Source: Hyphomicrobiales bacterium (lineage in GTDB: Bacteria > Pseudomonadota > Alphaproteobacteria > Rhizobiales > Rhizobiaceae). Taken from it: a stretch of DNA of 64,000 nucleotides. Position numbers and translations under genes: made by a program. Position 1 is the stretch's first letter. The number at the start of each line of letters is the position of its first letter. The notes beneath the pieces were generated by a model, which worked only from the letters and a program-made list of their open reading frames with translations, searched no databases and was not told the origin of the DNA. Shown here piece after piece: positions 9,050-18,384 of this stretch. The DNA lies in NCBI GenBank assembly GCA_900465685.1, contig UEGR01000021.1:98302-162301 (forward strand), in the 5' to 3' direction.

Positions 9050-9152
9050 ACGCTCTAACGGGGTGCCATTTGTTCCCATGAATGGCTGAGAGGTTTTTCA
9101 AAAAACCAACCCGCTGAACCTGATCCGGTTTGCACCGGCGGAGGGATTAGAT
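9050..9152 (+). promoter_or_regulatory. TPP riboswitch (THI element)
   Basis: The conserved core is clear: GGGTGCC near 9061, GGCTGAGA (9084-9091), then CTGAACCTGATCCGG (9113-9127) and GCGGAGGGA (9138-9146). It lies about 110 bases before the thiB start on the same strand. Binding of thiamine diphosphate would shut off thiBPQ. Downstream GCTGCT (9153-9158) can pair with AGCAGC (9181-9186), which is followed by TTTT, a possible terminator platform. Confidence 0.95.
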
Positions 9153-9259
9153 GCTGCTCTGCGGCACGATCCCGAAAAGTAGCAGCTTTTCGGTTATTGT
9201 TGTGCTCCAGACCCCAAGCGGCGCTAAATCCTTTTAACTTTATGAAAGGACGTGCCGTT

Positions 9260-10264
9260 ATGCGGCTGTTATCTTTGCTGGCCTTCTCTTTCGCGGCAGC
9301 CGTTAGTCTGGCACCTGCGGCACAGGCCAAAGACAAGCTCACCATCTATACCTATGACAGTTTCATTTCCGAATGGGGTCCCGGTCCCAAGGTAAAGGAA
9401 AACTTCGAGAAGGAATGCGACTGCGAGATCAACTGGGTCGCTTCCGCCGACGGTGTGGCCCTGCTCAACCGGCTGAAGCTTGAAGGCGGCAACACCAAGG
9501 CCGATATCGTGCTTGGCCTCGACACCAACCTGACCACGGAAGCGCGCGCCACTGGCTTCTTTGCGCCAAGCGGCATCGATCTTGGCAATGTCAGCGTGCC
9601 GGGTGACTTCAAGGACGATATTTTCGTACCCTATGACTATGGCTATTTCGCCATTGTCTATGATTCGGAAAAGCTGCCCAATCCGCCCAAGAGCCTGAAG
9701 GAACTGGTCGAAGGCGACCCGTCGCAGAAGATCGTGCTTCAGGATCCGCGCACCTCGACACCGGGTCTTGGTATGCTGCTTTGGATGAAAGCCGTCTATG
9801 GCGATCAGGCCGGCGATGCCTGGCAGAAATTGCAGAAGCGCATTCTCACCGTCACGCCGGGCTGGTCGGAAGCCTATGGCCTCTTCACCAAGGGTGAAGC
9901 GCCGATGGTGCTCTCCTATACCAGTTCGCCAGCCTATCATGTCATTGCGGAGAAGACAGATCGCTACAAGGCGCTGGCCTATCCGGAAGGCAATTACCTC
10001 CAGATCGAGCTTGCCGCCCAGACGACGACCGGCGCCAAGAACCCGCTGGCGCAGAAATTCCTGTCCTTCATGACCGGCCCCGGCTTTCAGGATGTGATCC
10101 CGGAAACCAACTGGATGTTCCCGGCAGGCAAGACATCAACGCCGCTTCCCGCCGCTTTCGACGCCTTGCCGAAACCGGAAAAGACCTTGCTCATTCCAGC
10201 CGACGAGGTTGCGAAGAACCGCAAGGCCTGGGTCGATGAATGGCTGGCAGCTACCAGCAAATGA
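9260..10264 (+). CDS. thiB: thiamine ABC transporter substrate-binding protein, 334 aa
   Basis: Periplasmic binding protein for thiamine and its phosphates. It has a signal peptide [23 protein letters not shown] and then [20 protein letters not shown], the family's mature start, with VLGLDTNL and [13 protein letters not shown] motifs. The ATG at 9260 was preferred to 9242 because GAAAGGA lies 9 bases upstream and it begins the signal peptide directly. First gene of thiBPQ, under the TPP riboswitch. Its TGA overlaps the ATG of thiP. Confidence 0.95.
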   Translation: MRLLSLLAFSFAAAVSLAPAAQAKDKLTIYTYDSFISEWGPGPKVKENFEKECDCEINWVASADGVALLNRLKLEGGNTKADIVLGLDTNLTTEARATGFFAPSGIDLGNVSVPGDFKDDIFVPYDYGYFAIVYDSEKLPNPPKSLKELVEGDPSQKIVLQDPRTSTPGLGMLLWMKAVYGDQAGDAWQKLQKRILTVTPGWSEAYGLFTKGEAPMVLSYTSSPAYHVIAEKTDRYKALAYPEGNYLQIELAAQTTTGAKNPLAQKFLSFMTGPGFQDVIPETNWMFPAGKTSTPLPAAFDALPKPEKTLLIPADEVAKNRKAWVDEWLAATSK

Positions 10265-11889
10265 TCAACGCTCCGGCAGGCAAGAACACCAGCCCCACCC
10301 CCCCGATGAAACCCGTCGCGGGGGCTTTGGCGCTGGCCTTCCTTATCGTGCTTGCCGGTGGCGCGCTTGTCGCTCTTGCCTTTGAAGCCAGCGGCGGCTT
10401 CGATGTCGCCGCAAATTTCGATGCCTATCTCTGGCGAACCGCCCGTTTCACCATCGCACAAGCCGTCGCTTCGAGCCTGCTTTCGGTCGCCTTTGCGATC
10501 CCAGTTGCGCGCGCCTTGCATTCGGAAGCGCATTTTCCCGGACGGGGTTTTATTCTGCGGCTGTTCGCCCTGCCGCTCGCGTTGCCTGCCCTTGTGGCCG
10601 TGCTGGGCGTTACCAGCATTTACGGTCGAAACGGCCTCATCGCCCATATATCGGAGGCTGCGGGCCATTCGTTCCAGCCGGATATCTATGGCATTACGGG
10701 CATTTTGATTGCGCATGTGTTCTTCAACATGCCGCTGGCAGTGCGGCTCATCCTCGCCGCCTATGAATCGATACCCGCCGACTATTGGAAACTCGCGGCC
10801 CAGCTTGGCATGGGCAACAGCGCCCGTTTCCGGCTGATCGAATGGCCGGTTATCCGCCGCAGCCTGCCCGGCATGGCGGGGCTCATCTTCATGCTGTGCG
10901 TGACGAGCTTCACCACCGTGCTGACGCTCGGCGGTGGTCCACGGGCGACAACACTGGAAGTGGCGATCTATCAAAGCCTGCATTTCGATTTCGACCCGGC
11001 ACGTGCGGTGGCGCTCACCGTCACCCAGCTCGGGCTGACCTTGCTGATCCTGCTGGCCCTGCGCCTGACCGGGCGTCCTTCCGAAGAAGGCTTTACCCAC
11101 ACGGCAACACCGCGCCGCTATGGCAGGCCTGCGCGTGGTGAACGCCTGTTCAACATCATCGCCATTCTCATCGGCTTTCTTTATGTCGCCTTGCCGATTG
11201 CAGGCGTGGTCGTGTCTGGTCTTGCCGCCGACCTCGCCCGCCTGCTCAGCGAACAGACGGTCTGGCGCGCCATCGGCACTAGCCTGGCGCTCGGCTTTTC
11301 TGCGGCAACGCTCTCGGTGCTTCTCTCACTGGCGCTCGTTTCAGCCCGGGAAGCGGTAAAAAACAACAAAATAGCCAGCCTGTTCGATACGGGCGCGAGC
11401 CTCATTCTGGTCATGCCGCCCATCGTGATCGGCGCCGGATGGTTCATCCTGCTGCGCCATTTCACCAATCCTTTCGCCATCGCACCGGTGATGGTGGTCA
11501 CGGTCAACGCAGCCATGGCCATGCCTTTCGCAGTCCGGCTGTTGCGCCCGGCCTGGGACACGGCAGCCGCACGCCACAATAGGCTCTGTGCCCAGCTTGG
11601 CATTTATGGCCTCAATCGGCTGCGGCTCATTGACTGGCCGTCGATCCGCAGACCCTTTGGCATGGCCTTCGCCTTTGCCATGGCGCTTTCCATTGGCGAC
11701 CTTGGCACAATCGCGCTGTTCGGCAGCGATGCGCTTCTGACCCTGCCCTATCTTCTCTTGCAGCGCATGGGCAGTTACCGCACATTCGATGCGGCCGGTC
11801 TCGCGCTCATTCTGGGGCTTCTCTGCCTCGGTCTGATGATGCTTGCCGACCGCGCCGCCACATCCCGGAAAGAGAATTCCGCCTCATGA
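10261..11889 (+). CDS. thiP: thiamine ABC transporter permease, 542 aa
   Basis: Inner-membrane permease with two fused permease halves, as in FbpB/ThiP transporters. Each half carries the cytoplasmic loop that contacts the ATPase, at [20 protein letters not shown] and [20 protein letters not shown]. Many hydrophobic helices are visible from about residue 18 onward. The ATG at 10261 overlaps the thiB stop as ATGA, favouring coupling; an upstream ATG at 10240 would add seven residues. Its 3' end overlaps thiQ by 4 bases. Confidence 0.94.
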   Translation: MINAPAGKNTSPTPPMKPVAGALALAFLIVLAGGALVALAFEASGGFDVAANFDAYLWRTARFTIAQAVASSLLSVAFAIPVARALHSEAHFPGRGFILRLFALPLALPALVAVLGVTSIYGRNGLIAHISEAAGHSFQPDIYGITGILIAHVFFNMPLAVRLILAAYESIPADYWKLAAQLGMGNSARFRLIEWPVIRRSLPGMAGLIFMLCVTSFTTVLTLGGGPRATTLEVAIYQSLHFDFDPARAVALTVTQLGLTLLILLALRLTGRPSEEGFTHTATPRRYGRPARGERLFNIIAILIGFLYVALPIAGVVVSGLAADLARLLSEQTVWRAIGTSLALGFSAATLSVLLSLALVSAREAVKNNKIASLFDTGASLILVMPPIVIGAGWFILLRHFTNPFAIAPVMVVTVNAAMAMPFAVRLLRPAWDTAAARHNRLCAQLGIYGLNRLRLIDWPSIRRPFGMAFAFAMALSIGDLGTIALFGSDALLTLPYLLLQRMGSYRTFDAAGLALILGLLCLGLMMLADRAATSRKENSAS

Positions 11890-12608
11890 CTGCTTCCGCC
11901 GACATCCGCCTTACCGACGTGCGCTTCAGCTATGGCGAAACCGCAATGCGCTTCGATCTGGCTATTGCGGGCGGCGCTATTGCGGCCATTGTCGGCCCAA
12001 GCGGCTCGGGCAAGTCCACGCTCCTGAATCTCATTGCCGGTTTCGAGACGCCTTCATCGGGCGCCATTGCCATCGGCGGTGTCGATGTAACTCACCTGCC
12101 GCCGCCGCAACGGCCGGTTTCGATGGTGTTTCAGGAAAACAACCTGTTTGCCCATCTGACAGTCGCGCAAAATGTCGGCCTCGGTCGCGCGCCCAACCTG
12201 AAACTGACGGATAGCGACCGCGCCGCCATTGCCGACGCGCTGACCCGTGTCGGCCTCAAGGATAAAGAACAGCGCAAGCCCGAAGCCCTGTCCGGCGGTG
12301 AACGCCAGCGGGTGGCGATTGCCCGCGCGCTTGTTCGCGAACGCCCGGTGCTGTTGCTGGATGAAGCCTTCGCCTCGCTTGGACCCGCATTGCGGCATCA
12401 GATGCTCGATCTGGTCAATGAACTGCGCCGTGAAACCGGCATGACCGTGTTGATGGTCACCCATACGCCGGAAGATGCGCTCTATCTCGATGCGCAATTG
12501 CTGTTCATCGAAAACGGTGAGGTCGTGGCGCAAGGACCGGCGAAGGACCTTTTGTCGGAGACTGGACCTGACGCGCTTCGGCGCTATATCGGTGATAAAA
12601 GCCGATAG
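11886..12608 (+). CDS. thiQ: thiamine ABC transporter ATP-binding protein, 240 aa
   Basis: ATPase of the thiamine importer. Walker A is GPSGSGKST, the signature is [15 protein letters not shown], and Walker B is LLLDEAF. The D-loop reads ASLGPALR where most family members have SALDPALR, so the usual D-loop Asp is Gly. Q-loop is VFQENNLF and the H-loop His lies in VTHTPEDAL. It starts inside thiP (ATGA overlap). Its TAG stop forms the first three bases of a mosaic repeat element (TAGAGCGG). Confidence 0.95.
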   Translation: MTASADIRLTDVRFSYGETAMRFDLAIAGGAIAAIVGPSGSGKSTLLNLIAGFETPSSGAIAIGGVDVTHLPPPQRPVSMVFQENNLFAHLTVAQNVGLGRAPNLKLTDSDRAAIADALTRVGLKDKEQRKPEALSGGERQRVAIARALVRERPVLLLDEAFASLGPALRHQMLDLVNELRRETGMTVLMVTHTPEDALYLDAQLLFIENGEVVAQGPAKDLLSETGPDALRRYIGDKSR

Positions 12609-12711
12609 AGCGGCTTCTGTTGTGACGTAATCGTTGAAACCGCTCTATCCTTTTTTACGCCGCATCGTCCGACGCAAAACCGCTTCGCACTTTTGCTGGA
12701 AATGCTCTAAT
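12606..12711. repeat. mosaic palindromic repeat, copy A
   Basis: Begins at the thiQ stop with a stem TAGAGCGG (12606-12613)/CCGCTCTA (12640-12647). It continues with the shared module CCGACGCAAAACCGCTTCGC then TTTTGCTGGAAATGCTCTA. The same module occurs near 31.1, 37.2 and 38.4 kb in this window. Resembles the short intergenic mosaic elements known in Rhizobiales (Bru-RS or RIME type); the exact family assignment is inferred. Confidence 0.75.
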
Positions 12712-12837
12712 CTCAAATAGAGTTACGGTAACGGACATATTTTGTTCGCAATCCACCGGAAGAACCGTATTCAACTTTACTGGGCCGCTTGTACGTCTGC
12801 TGGTCTGTGACTAGATTTGCGGACGACCTGATGATGT

Positions 12838-14391
12838 ATGAATCGCGAGGATAAAATACTGTTCCGTCACAAGACCCTTTTCCGGGCCTCCCTGTGTCTT
12901 CCAGTCTCCCTGCCAGAACGGACGCAGCGCAATTGGCGGAAAACAGCCGTGGGTTTTGGCTTGTTTGCTGTCGCCCTGATTTCCGGGTGCCAGTCGATCA
13001 ATTCCAGCAAGGATCTCGGCTTGCAGCCATCGGATAATCCGGTGACGGTTGATAATGTGACGCGCAACGACAAGCTGGCGCAGATCGGTGCACAGCAGCA
13101 TCCGCGCATTCTCGCCACCTATGGCGGCGAATACAAGGATCAGCGGCTGGAGCGCATGGTCGCGAAGATCGTGGGCAAGCTCACGACCGTTTCCGACAAG
13201 CCGGACCAGACCTACCGCATCACCATTCTCGATTCACCCAACATCAACGCCTTCGCCCTGCCCGGCGGCTATCTCTACGTGACGCGCGGCCTGCTTGCGC
13301 TCGCCAATGATTCCTCGGAAGTCGCAGCGGTGATCGCCCATGAAATGGGCCACGTCGTCGCCAATCACGGCATTCTGCGGCAGGAAAAGGAAGCAGAAAC
13401 AGAAATCGCCGGTCGTGTGGCCAGCGAAGTGTTGCACAACGAATCCGCCAGCCGTGAAGCGCTTATTCGCGGCAAGCTGCGCCTTGCCCAGTTCTCGCGC
13501 AATCAGGAACTGCAAGCCGACGCTATCGGTATCAAGATGATCGGCGAAGCGGGTTATGACCCATTCGCCTCGGCACGTTTCCTGCAATCGATGGAGGCCT
13601 ATACCGGTTTCCGTTCGGTGTCGGGTGCGACCGATGCGAGCCTCGACTTCCTCGCCAGCCACCCCGCCACCCCGCAACGCATCGAACTGGCGCTGGGCCA
13701 TGCCCGCCGCATTGGCGCGCCGGGCGTGGGCACAACCGACCGCGATTCCTTCCTCGATGGCATTGACGGGCTGCTCTATGGCGACTCGCCCACTGAGGGC
13801 TATATTCGCGAGCAGACCTTCATTCATCCGAAGCTCGGCGTGACGTTCCGCGCGCCCGAAGGCTTCACTATCGACAATTCCGCTACCGCCGTCATGGCGA
13901 GCGGTCCCGGTGAAGTGGCAATCCGTTTCGACGGCGCTTCCCTGCCATCCGGTTCCAGCCTTACCGATTATATCAAGTCGGGCTGGGTGACGGGTCTGGA
14001 CGAAAGCTCCATTCAGGCGACCACCATCAACGGATTGCCTGCCGCAACCGCGCGCGCTGCTGCCGACCGCTGGCAGTTCGACATCGTGGTGATTGGCGCA
14101 AACGGAAAGGTCTATCGTTTCCTGACTGCGGCACCGAAAGGCAGCAACGCTCTGCTGCCCGCCTCGCAGACCGTGACGCAGTCCTTCCGCCTTCTCACGC
14201 CCGCCGAACAGAACGCCATCAAGCCACTGCGCATCCGCGTTGTGACGGTGAAGCCGGGCGACACCATGGCAAGCCTGTCGTCACGTGTTCAGGGGACGAC
14301 GCGCAAGCTTGAACTGTTCCGCCTGCTCAACGCCATGCCAGCCGGAGCCACTGTCTCCGTCGGCGACCGCGTGAAGATAATCAGTGAATAA
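12838..14391 (+). CDS. M48 family metalloprotease lipoprotein with C-terminal LysM, 517 aa
   Basis: Likely periplasmic zinc protease related to BepA/LoiP. A lipobox-like LISGC puts Cys at about residue 51 after a rather long 37-residue N-region. The zinc motif HEMGH is at residues 168-172, with the third ligand Glu224 in NQELQADAIG. A middle domain follows (about 310-455). The C-terminus (about 463-515) is a LysM-like fold: VVTVKPGDTMASLSSRV and NAMPAGATVSVGDRVKI. Role in outer-membrane protein quality control is inferred from the family. The ATG at 12838 has only a weak ribosome-binding site, so a later start near the lipobox is possible. Confidence 0.9.
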   Translation: MNREDKILFRHKTLFRASLCLPVSLPERTQRNWRKTAVGFGLFAVALISGCQSINSSKDLGLQPSDNPVTVDNVTRNDKLAQIGAQQHPRILATYGGEYKDQRLERMVAKIVGKLTTVSDKPDQTYRITILDSPNINAFALPGGYLYVTRGLLALANDSSEVAAVIAHEMGHVVANHGILRQEKEAETEIAGRVASEVLHNESASREALIRGKLRLAQFSRNQELQADAIGIKMIGEAGYDPFASARFLQSMEAYTGFRSVSGATDASLDFLASHPATPQRIELALGHARRIGAPGVGTTDRDSFLDGIDGLLYGDSPTEGYIREQTFIHPKLGVTFRAPEGFTIDNSATAVMASGPGEVAIRFDGASLPSGSSLTDYIKSGWVTGLDESSIQATTINGLPAATARAAADRWQFDIVVIGANGKVYRFLTAAPKGSNALLPASQTVTQSFRLLTPAEQNAIKPLRIRVVTVKPGDTMASLSSRVQGTTRKLELFRLLNAMPAGATVSVGDRVKIISE

Positions 14392-14413
14392 TATGTAAAC
14401 CCGTATCGACGCA

Positions 14414-15082
14414 TTGCTTGCAGGCCAGATCGCTCCACTCGGTCCACGTAACGCGCCGAGCGCGATCGACAAGCGCCCTGTTACCGGCAAGGCCCGCGTG
14501 ACGTTGGTCGGTCTCGATTGCGACGAGCAAGGCGACCGCAAGGTGCATGGCGGGCCAGAGAAGGCGCTGCATCACTATCCTCACGATCACTACGCTGTCT
14601 GGCGCAAGGACATTGGCGACAATCATCGGCTTGGCGCAGCTGGCGCTTTCGGTGAAAACATTTCCACCACCGGTCTTGATGAGCACAATGTCGCTGTCGG
14701 CGACCGTTTCCGCTTCGGAACGGCGCTGATCGAAGTTTCGCAAGGGCGTCAGCCGTGCTGGAAGCTCAATGCACGCTTCGAGACACCGGATATGGCAATC
14801 CGTGTCCAGAAGACCGGAAGAACCGGCTGGTATTATCGCGTACTGGAAGAAGGTGAAGCGCAGACCGGCGACAGTATGGTGCTTGTTGACCGTCTTTCGC
14901 CCGAATGGTCGCTGCACCGCGTCTGGCATCTGCTTTATGTCGATATGCTCAATTACGACGAGCTGGCACTTATGGCCGTAATTCCGCATCTGGCGGATGG
15001 CTGGAAGCGCTATGCCATTCGTCGTCTGGAAAACCGCAAGGTTGAGGATTGGTCAAACCGCCTCGAAGGCGACAAGTCCTGA
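14414..15082 (+). CDS. MOSC domain protein (YiiM-like), about 222 aa
   Basis: MOSC (molybdenum cofactor sulfurase C-terminal) fold protein of the YiiM type, thought to handle pterin/Mo-cofactor-linked N-hydroxylated substrates. Core marks are GDRKVHGGPEKALHHYPHDHY, FGENISTTGL and the cysteine-bearing SQGRQPCWKLN. The 14414 start is a TTG without a clear ribosome-binding site. In frame upstream the sequence reads ATG (14393) TAA (14396) ACC CGT ATC GAC GCA TTG. A family-like N-terminus (M-x-TRIDALLAGQIAPLG) thus seems cut by a stop at codon 2. The gene may start weakly at TTG or be damaged. Confidence 0.8.
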   Translation: MLAGQIAPLGPRNAPSAIDKRPVTGKARVTLVGLDCDEQGDRKVHGGPEKALHHYPHDHYAVWRKDIGDNHRLGAAGAFGENISTTGLDEHNVAVGDRFRFGTALIEVSQGRQPCWKLNARFETPDMAIRVQKTGRTGWYYRVLEEGEAQTGDSMVLVDRLSPEWSLHRVWHLLYVDMLNYDELALMAVIPHLADGWKRYAIRRLENRKVEDWSNRLEGDKS

Positions 15083-15088
15083 CTGCCG

Positions 15089-15120
15089 AAAAGAAAGGGC
15101 GGTCCGACCGCCCTTTTCTT
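15089..15120. terminator. bidirectional terminator between MOSC gene and rpoH2
   Basis: AAGGGCGGTC/GACCGCCCTT stem with A-rich and T-rich flanks (AAAAGAAAGG...CCTTTTCTT). It serves two convergent genes. Confidence 0.85.
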
Positions 15121-15151
15121 GTGCTGCCCAAGTGTTGTGAATGTCTGGCCG

Positions 15152-16087
15152 TCAGGCCTGATAAGCTGCCAGTTCGTGCTGGCTGAGCAGCGCGATCTTG
15201 AGCTTTTCCAGCGCACGACTTTCGATCTGTCGTACACGTTCCTTCGAAATACCGAGCTTTTCGCCAAGCGCTTCCAGTGTCACGCCATCATCGTCCAGAC
15301 GGCGTTCACGGATGATGTGCAATTCGCGCTCGTTGAGCGAGTGCAGCGCAACATGCAGCCACTGGTTCCGGCGTTCCATATCGATGGAGCTTTCGGCGAC
15401 TTCATCCTGAAGCGGATGATCATCGACGAGAAAATCCATGCGCCGCGACGCACCGGACTCATCATTGTTGACCGGCGCAGACAAGGAGCTGTCGGGGCCG
15501 GACAGGCGACTGTCCATGAACTCCACATCGGTGGCCGAAACGCCCAGCTGATCTGAAATCTCGCGATAGATTTCCGCCTTGCTCATGGTGTCGTCGGCCT
15601 GAGCCAGCTTGGAACGCAGACGACGGAGATTGAAGAACAAAGCTTTCTGGGCAGAGCTTGTACCACCGCGAACGATGGACCAGTTACGCAGAATATAGTC
15701 CTGCATGGATGCGCGGATCCACCAGGATGCATAGGTCGAGAAACGGACCTCACGATCCGGGTCGAAACGGGCGGCTGCTTCCAGAAGGCCGACATAGCCC
15801 TCCTGAATGAGATCATTCATCGGCAACTTGAACTTGCGAAAACGCCCGGCCATGGAAATCACCAGACGCATATGCGCCGAGGTGATGCGGTGCAGGGCAT
15901 CCTGGTCTTTCAACTCTTTCCAGCGAATGGCGAGGTCCCGCTCCTCTTCGCGCTCCAGATAGGGAGCCGACATTGCGCTGCGGATCATGGATTGGGAAGA
16001 CGAGGCTGGCGTTGGGAGATTACGCGCAGCCGGAGGCATGCGATGTGCGGGAACTGCGGAAGAACTGCTTATTGATGACGGCTTCAT
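15152..16087 (-). CDS. rpoH2: RNA polymerase sigma-32 family factor, RpoH2 type, 311 aa
   Basis: Alternative heat-shock-type sigma factor. Region 2 reads DLIQEGYVGLLEAAARFDPD and VRFSTYASWWIRASMQDYIL. The RpoH box is present as QKALFFNLRRLRSKL. Region 4 has the helix-turn-helix VTLEALGEKLGISKERVRQI. The Ser/Pro-rich N-terminus (MKPSSISSSSAVPAHRMPP) and the APYLEREEERDLAIRWKE segment match the second rhizobial RpoH rather than RpoH1. AGGAGA lies before the ATG at 16087; the open frame up to 16213 is not supported. Transcribed toward a shared terminator. Confidence 0.92.
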   Translation of the reverse strand: MKPSSISSSSAVPAHRMPPAARNLPTPASSSQSMIRSAMSAPYLEREEERDLAIRWKELKDQDALHRITSAHMRLVISMAGRFRKFKLPMNDLIQEGYVGLLEAAARFDPDREVRFSTYASWWIRASMQDYILRNWSIVRGGTSSAQKALFFNLRRLRSKLAQADDTMSKAEIYREISDQLGVSATDVEFMDSRLSGPDSSLSAPVNNDESGASRRMDFLVDDHPLQDEVAESSIDMERRNQWLHVALHSLNERELHIIRERRLDDDGVTLEALGEKLGISKERVRQIESRALEKLKIALLSQHELAAYQA

Positions 16088-16482
16088 CTGGTTCTCCTGT
16101 TCTGAACTGACACCCTTCTGGACGCCAGGCTGAAGGATATGCCAGTTACGCGAAGAACAATTGAACACTAACAAAAGTCGTTCAGAACGCCCTCTTGGAC
16201 AGTCTTGAGGCACACGTTCGAACGCCGCAAAACAAACCCATTACGAACTGGTGTCTTGCACAACGCGCGAAAAGCGATCCGGTTCCCTTCGAAAAGTATA
16301 AATCTCTGACAACGCTGACAAAAGTGGACTGTGGTAAATGATTGATTTGGAAAATCATTCAAATTTGAAGCAAGTCACTGTAGCCGGCAGCAGCATCCGC
16401 CCAGAGTGAAACGCGCTTTAAACAGCACAAATAAAAAACCCGGCTTTCGCCGGGCTTTTTAAAACATCGAGAAAAGTGAAAC
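16088..16482. other. intergenic region upstream of rpoH2 and downstream of carD
   Basis: Contains the carD terminator (16437-16461) and an AT-rich inverted repeat AATGATT (16337-16343)/AATCATT (16353-16359). The latter could be a regulator site for rpoH2, or part of its promoter. I see no open frame with a ribosome-binding site. Confidence 0.45.
16435..16463 (-). terminator. intrinsic terminator of carD
   Basis: AAGCCCGGCG/CGCCGGGCTT-type stem with a TTTC/GAAA loop. Read on the minus strand it is followed by TTTTTTAT, just after the carD stop. Confidence 0.85.
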
Positions 16483-17061
16483 TTATGCAGCTTCAACTTC
16501 ATCATCTTCAAGGTCGGCTTCAGCATCGGCTTTGCCGCGCTTCGGTCCCTTGGCGAGATTGGCTTCGATGAGACGGACAGCCTCGGTATCCGACAGCTTG
16601 TTGACGGCTGCGATTTCGCGAGCCATGCGGTCGAGAGCAGCTTCATAAAGCTGGCGTTCGGAATAGGACTGTTCCGGCTGGTTTTCTGCACGATAGAGAT
16701 CGCGCACAACTTCCGAAATAGAGATCAGGTCGCCGGAATTGATCTTCGCATCATATTCCTGCGCGCGGCGCGACCACATGGTACGCTTTACACGGGCACG
16801 ACCTTGCACCACCTTCAGAGCACGCTCCACATAATCCGTTTCAGACAGCTTGCGCATACCGATGGTTGCGGCCTTGGCGACCGGTACCTTCAGACGCATC
16901 TTGTCTTTTTCGAAATCGATCACGAAAAGTTCAAGCTTGTGACCAGCCACTTCCTGCTCTTCGATCGCTACGATCTGACCAACGCCATGAGCCGGATACA
17001 CAATCGACTCACCGGTCTTGAAACCACCACGGATTGCGGGTTTTTTCTGCTGGGATGACAT
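16483..17061 (-). CDS. carD: CarD family transcriptional regulator, 192 aa
   Basis: CarD/CdnL-type RNA polymerase-binding protein that stabilises open complexes at promoters, notably for ribosomal RNA. The N-terminal RNAP-interacting domain shows FKTGESIVYPAHGVGQIVAIEEQEV; the helical C-terminal part contains RAQEYDAKINSGD and LYEAALDRMAREI. The tail after residue 175 is acidic. The ATG at 17061 (MSSQQKKPA) was chosen because GGGAG lies about 11 bases upstream and the domain follows directly. A 620-base gap separates it from fdxA, so it probably has its own promoter. Confidence 0.93.
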   Translation of the reverse strand: MSSQQKKPAIRGGFKTGESIVYPAHGVGQIVAIEEQEVAGHKLELFVIDFEKDKMRLKVPVAKAATIGMRKLSETDYVERALKVVQGRARVKRTMWSRRAQEYDAKINSGDLISISEVVRDLYRAENQPEQSYSERQLYEAALDRMAREIAAVNKLSDTEAVRLIEANLAKGPKRGKADAEADLEDDEVEAA

Positions 17062-17681
17062 ACGCTTCAATACTCCCTGTTGTGCCCGGCGCGACCCGCC
17101 GGTTGACACATGATCTTCGACCGCGCTTCTACAAAGCACGGAAGCTGTTGTCGGCACTGGAGCCTATGTCGATCTGACAAAAGCAGACCGGCGCTCCAAG
17201 CCGCTGTTAAGGCGCATTTATGCGGCGTCAGATGTTTTCCATCCGACTGCAAAATGCGATGACCGGAAACGCCTCTAACGGCAGATTTTCTCTATCGGGC
17301 GAGAAAAGGGGCAGAAACGGAATGATGTTGCGGCGCATAAAACCGTCCTGAGAAGCCAAGAACTTTTCAGGACCTTGCGTTTGATCGCAATCATCCACCC
17401 CGGTGCCAATTTTAGCCCGGTAAAAAACATCAGCCTTTCTGAGAAAAACGCATTTGCGCCACGAATTGACGTCCAGTCACCGAAATTATTGGTGCAGGCT
17501 AACACAATTTCGCGAAAGAATCAACAAATTGCCAGATATGTCCCGTCTGGCAACTTAATACACCTGTTTTGCCGGTGCTTTCCCGTGATTTTATTCGTCT
17601 TTTGCCGCCTTAATGTAGAAAAAGCAAGTGAAAGGCGATGCTAATCTACATGCGATGGCAAGACGATAGGCAGGTCGGAAC
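17062..17681. other. 620-base intergenic region, carD promoter side
   Basis: No convincing gene on either strand. A hairpin TTGCCAGA (17529-17536)/TCTGGCAA (17546-17553) could end fdxA transcription, although its T-tract is weak. Nothing else stands out beyond AT-rich stretches that could hold the carD promoter. Confidence 0.4.
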
Positions 17682-18020
17682 TCAGTCGCCGCTGCCTGGC
17701 TCCGGGGAGAAATGGTTTTCGAGCTTACCCGTGACGCCGTCCATTTCCTTGGCTTCCGGCAAGGCATCCTTCTTGACGGTGATATTCGGCCACTTCGCCG
17801 CATATTCCGTGTTGAGTTCCAGCCACTTGTCGAGGCCAGGCTCGGTATCCGGGCTGATGGCTTCAGCAGGGCATTCCGGCTCGCACACGCCGCAGTCGAT
17901 GCACTCGTCAGGATTGATGACGAGCATGTTCTCGCCTTCATAGAAGCAATCGACCGGACAGACCTCGACGCAGTCCGTATATTTGCAGCGAATGCAATTA
18001 TCGGTCACGACATAGGTCAT
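17682..18020 (-). CDS. fdxA: seven-iron ferredoxin FdxA, 112 aa
   Basis: Small [3Fe-4S][4Fe-4S] electron carrier. The first cluster region is [17 protein letters not shown] and the second [12 protein letters not shown], the arrangement of the Azotobacter FdI-like FdxA group. The C-terminal extension (about residues 58-112) is typical. The ATG at 18020 ([10 protein letters not shown]) is the family start; the longer frame to 18068 is not. The order helicase, S4 protein, fdxA, carD on one strand recurs in many alphaproteobacteria (known), although here the spacing suggests separate promoters. Confidence 0.95.
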   Translation of the reverse strand: MTYVVTDNCIRCKYTDCVEVCPVDCFYEGENMLVINPDECIDCGVCEPECPAEAISPDTEPGLDKWLELNTEYAAKWPNITVKKDALPEAKEMDGVTGKLENHFSPEPGSGD

Positions 18021-18384
18021 CGTCGAACTCCTGTTACCGCCCCTCTTTCCGAGAGGTGGTTTATCCATCCTGGTGTTTTGCGCCGATATCCGACAGGCCT
18101 ATGGAAATGGCTGTGTCATGAAATATCTCGCCACGACGTCACGGTCCATGGAAACGATAGTGGATCGGATGACCCATTTTATCGTCATGTCCTTCGTGAC
18201 ACAGCGTGAGGTAACGATTTTATTGCGCTCTGACAAGGGTGCAATCGCCGCATTATAAGCATCGCGCAAATAGCGGAAACCGCATTTCGTCTCAACCTGA
18301 AAGCGTAGAAAACACTTTCGTCAAAGCGCCTTACAGAGCAATTTCCATCGCGGTCACTTCTGCGGCTGCGGCAACACGTCCGGA
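18021..18384. other. 364-base region upstream of fdxA with nested inverted repeats
   Basis: CTGTGTCATGA (18111-18121) is complementary, with one wobble-type mismatch, to TCGTGACACAG (18194-18204). Between them ACGATA (18154-18159) pairs with TATCGT (18180-18185). The nested layout could fold into a 95-base stem. No gene is evident. Confidence 0.4.
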
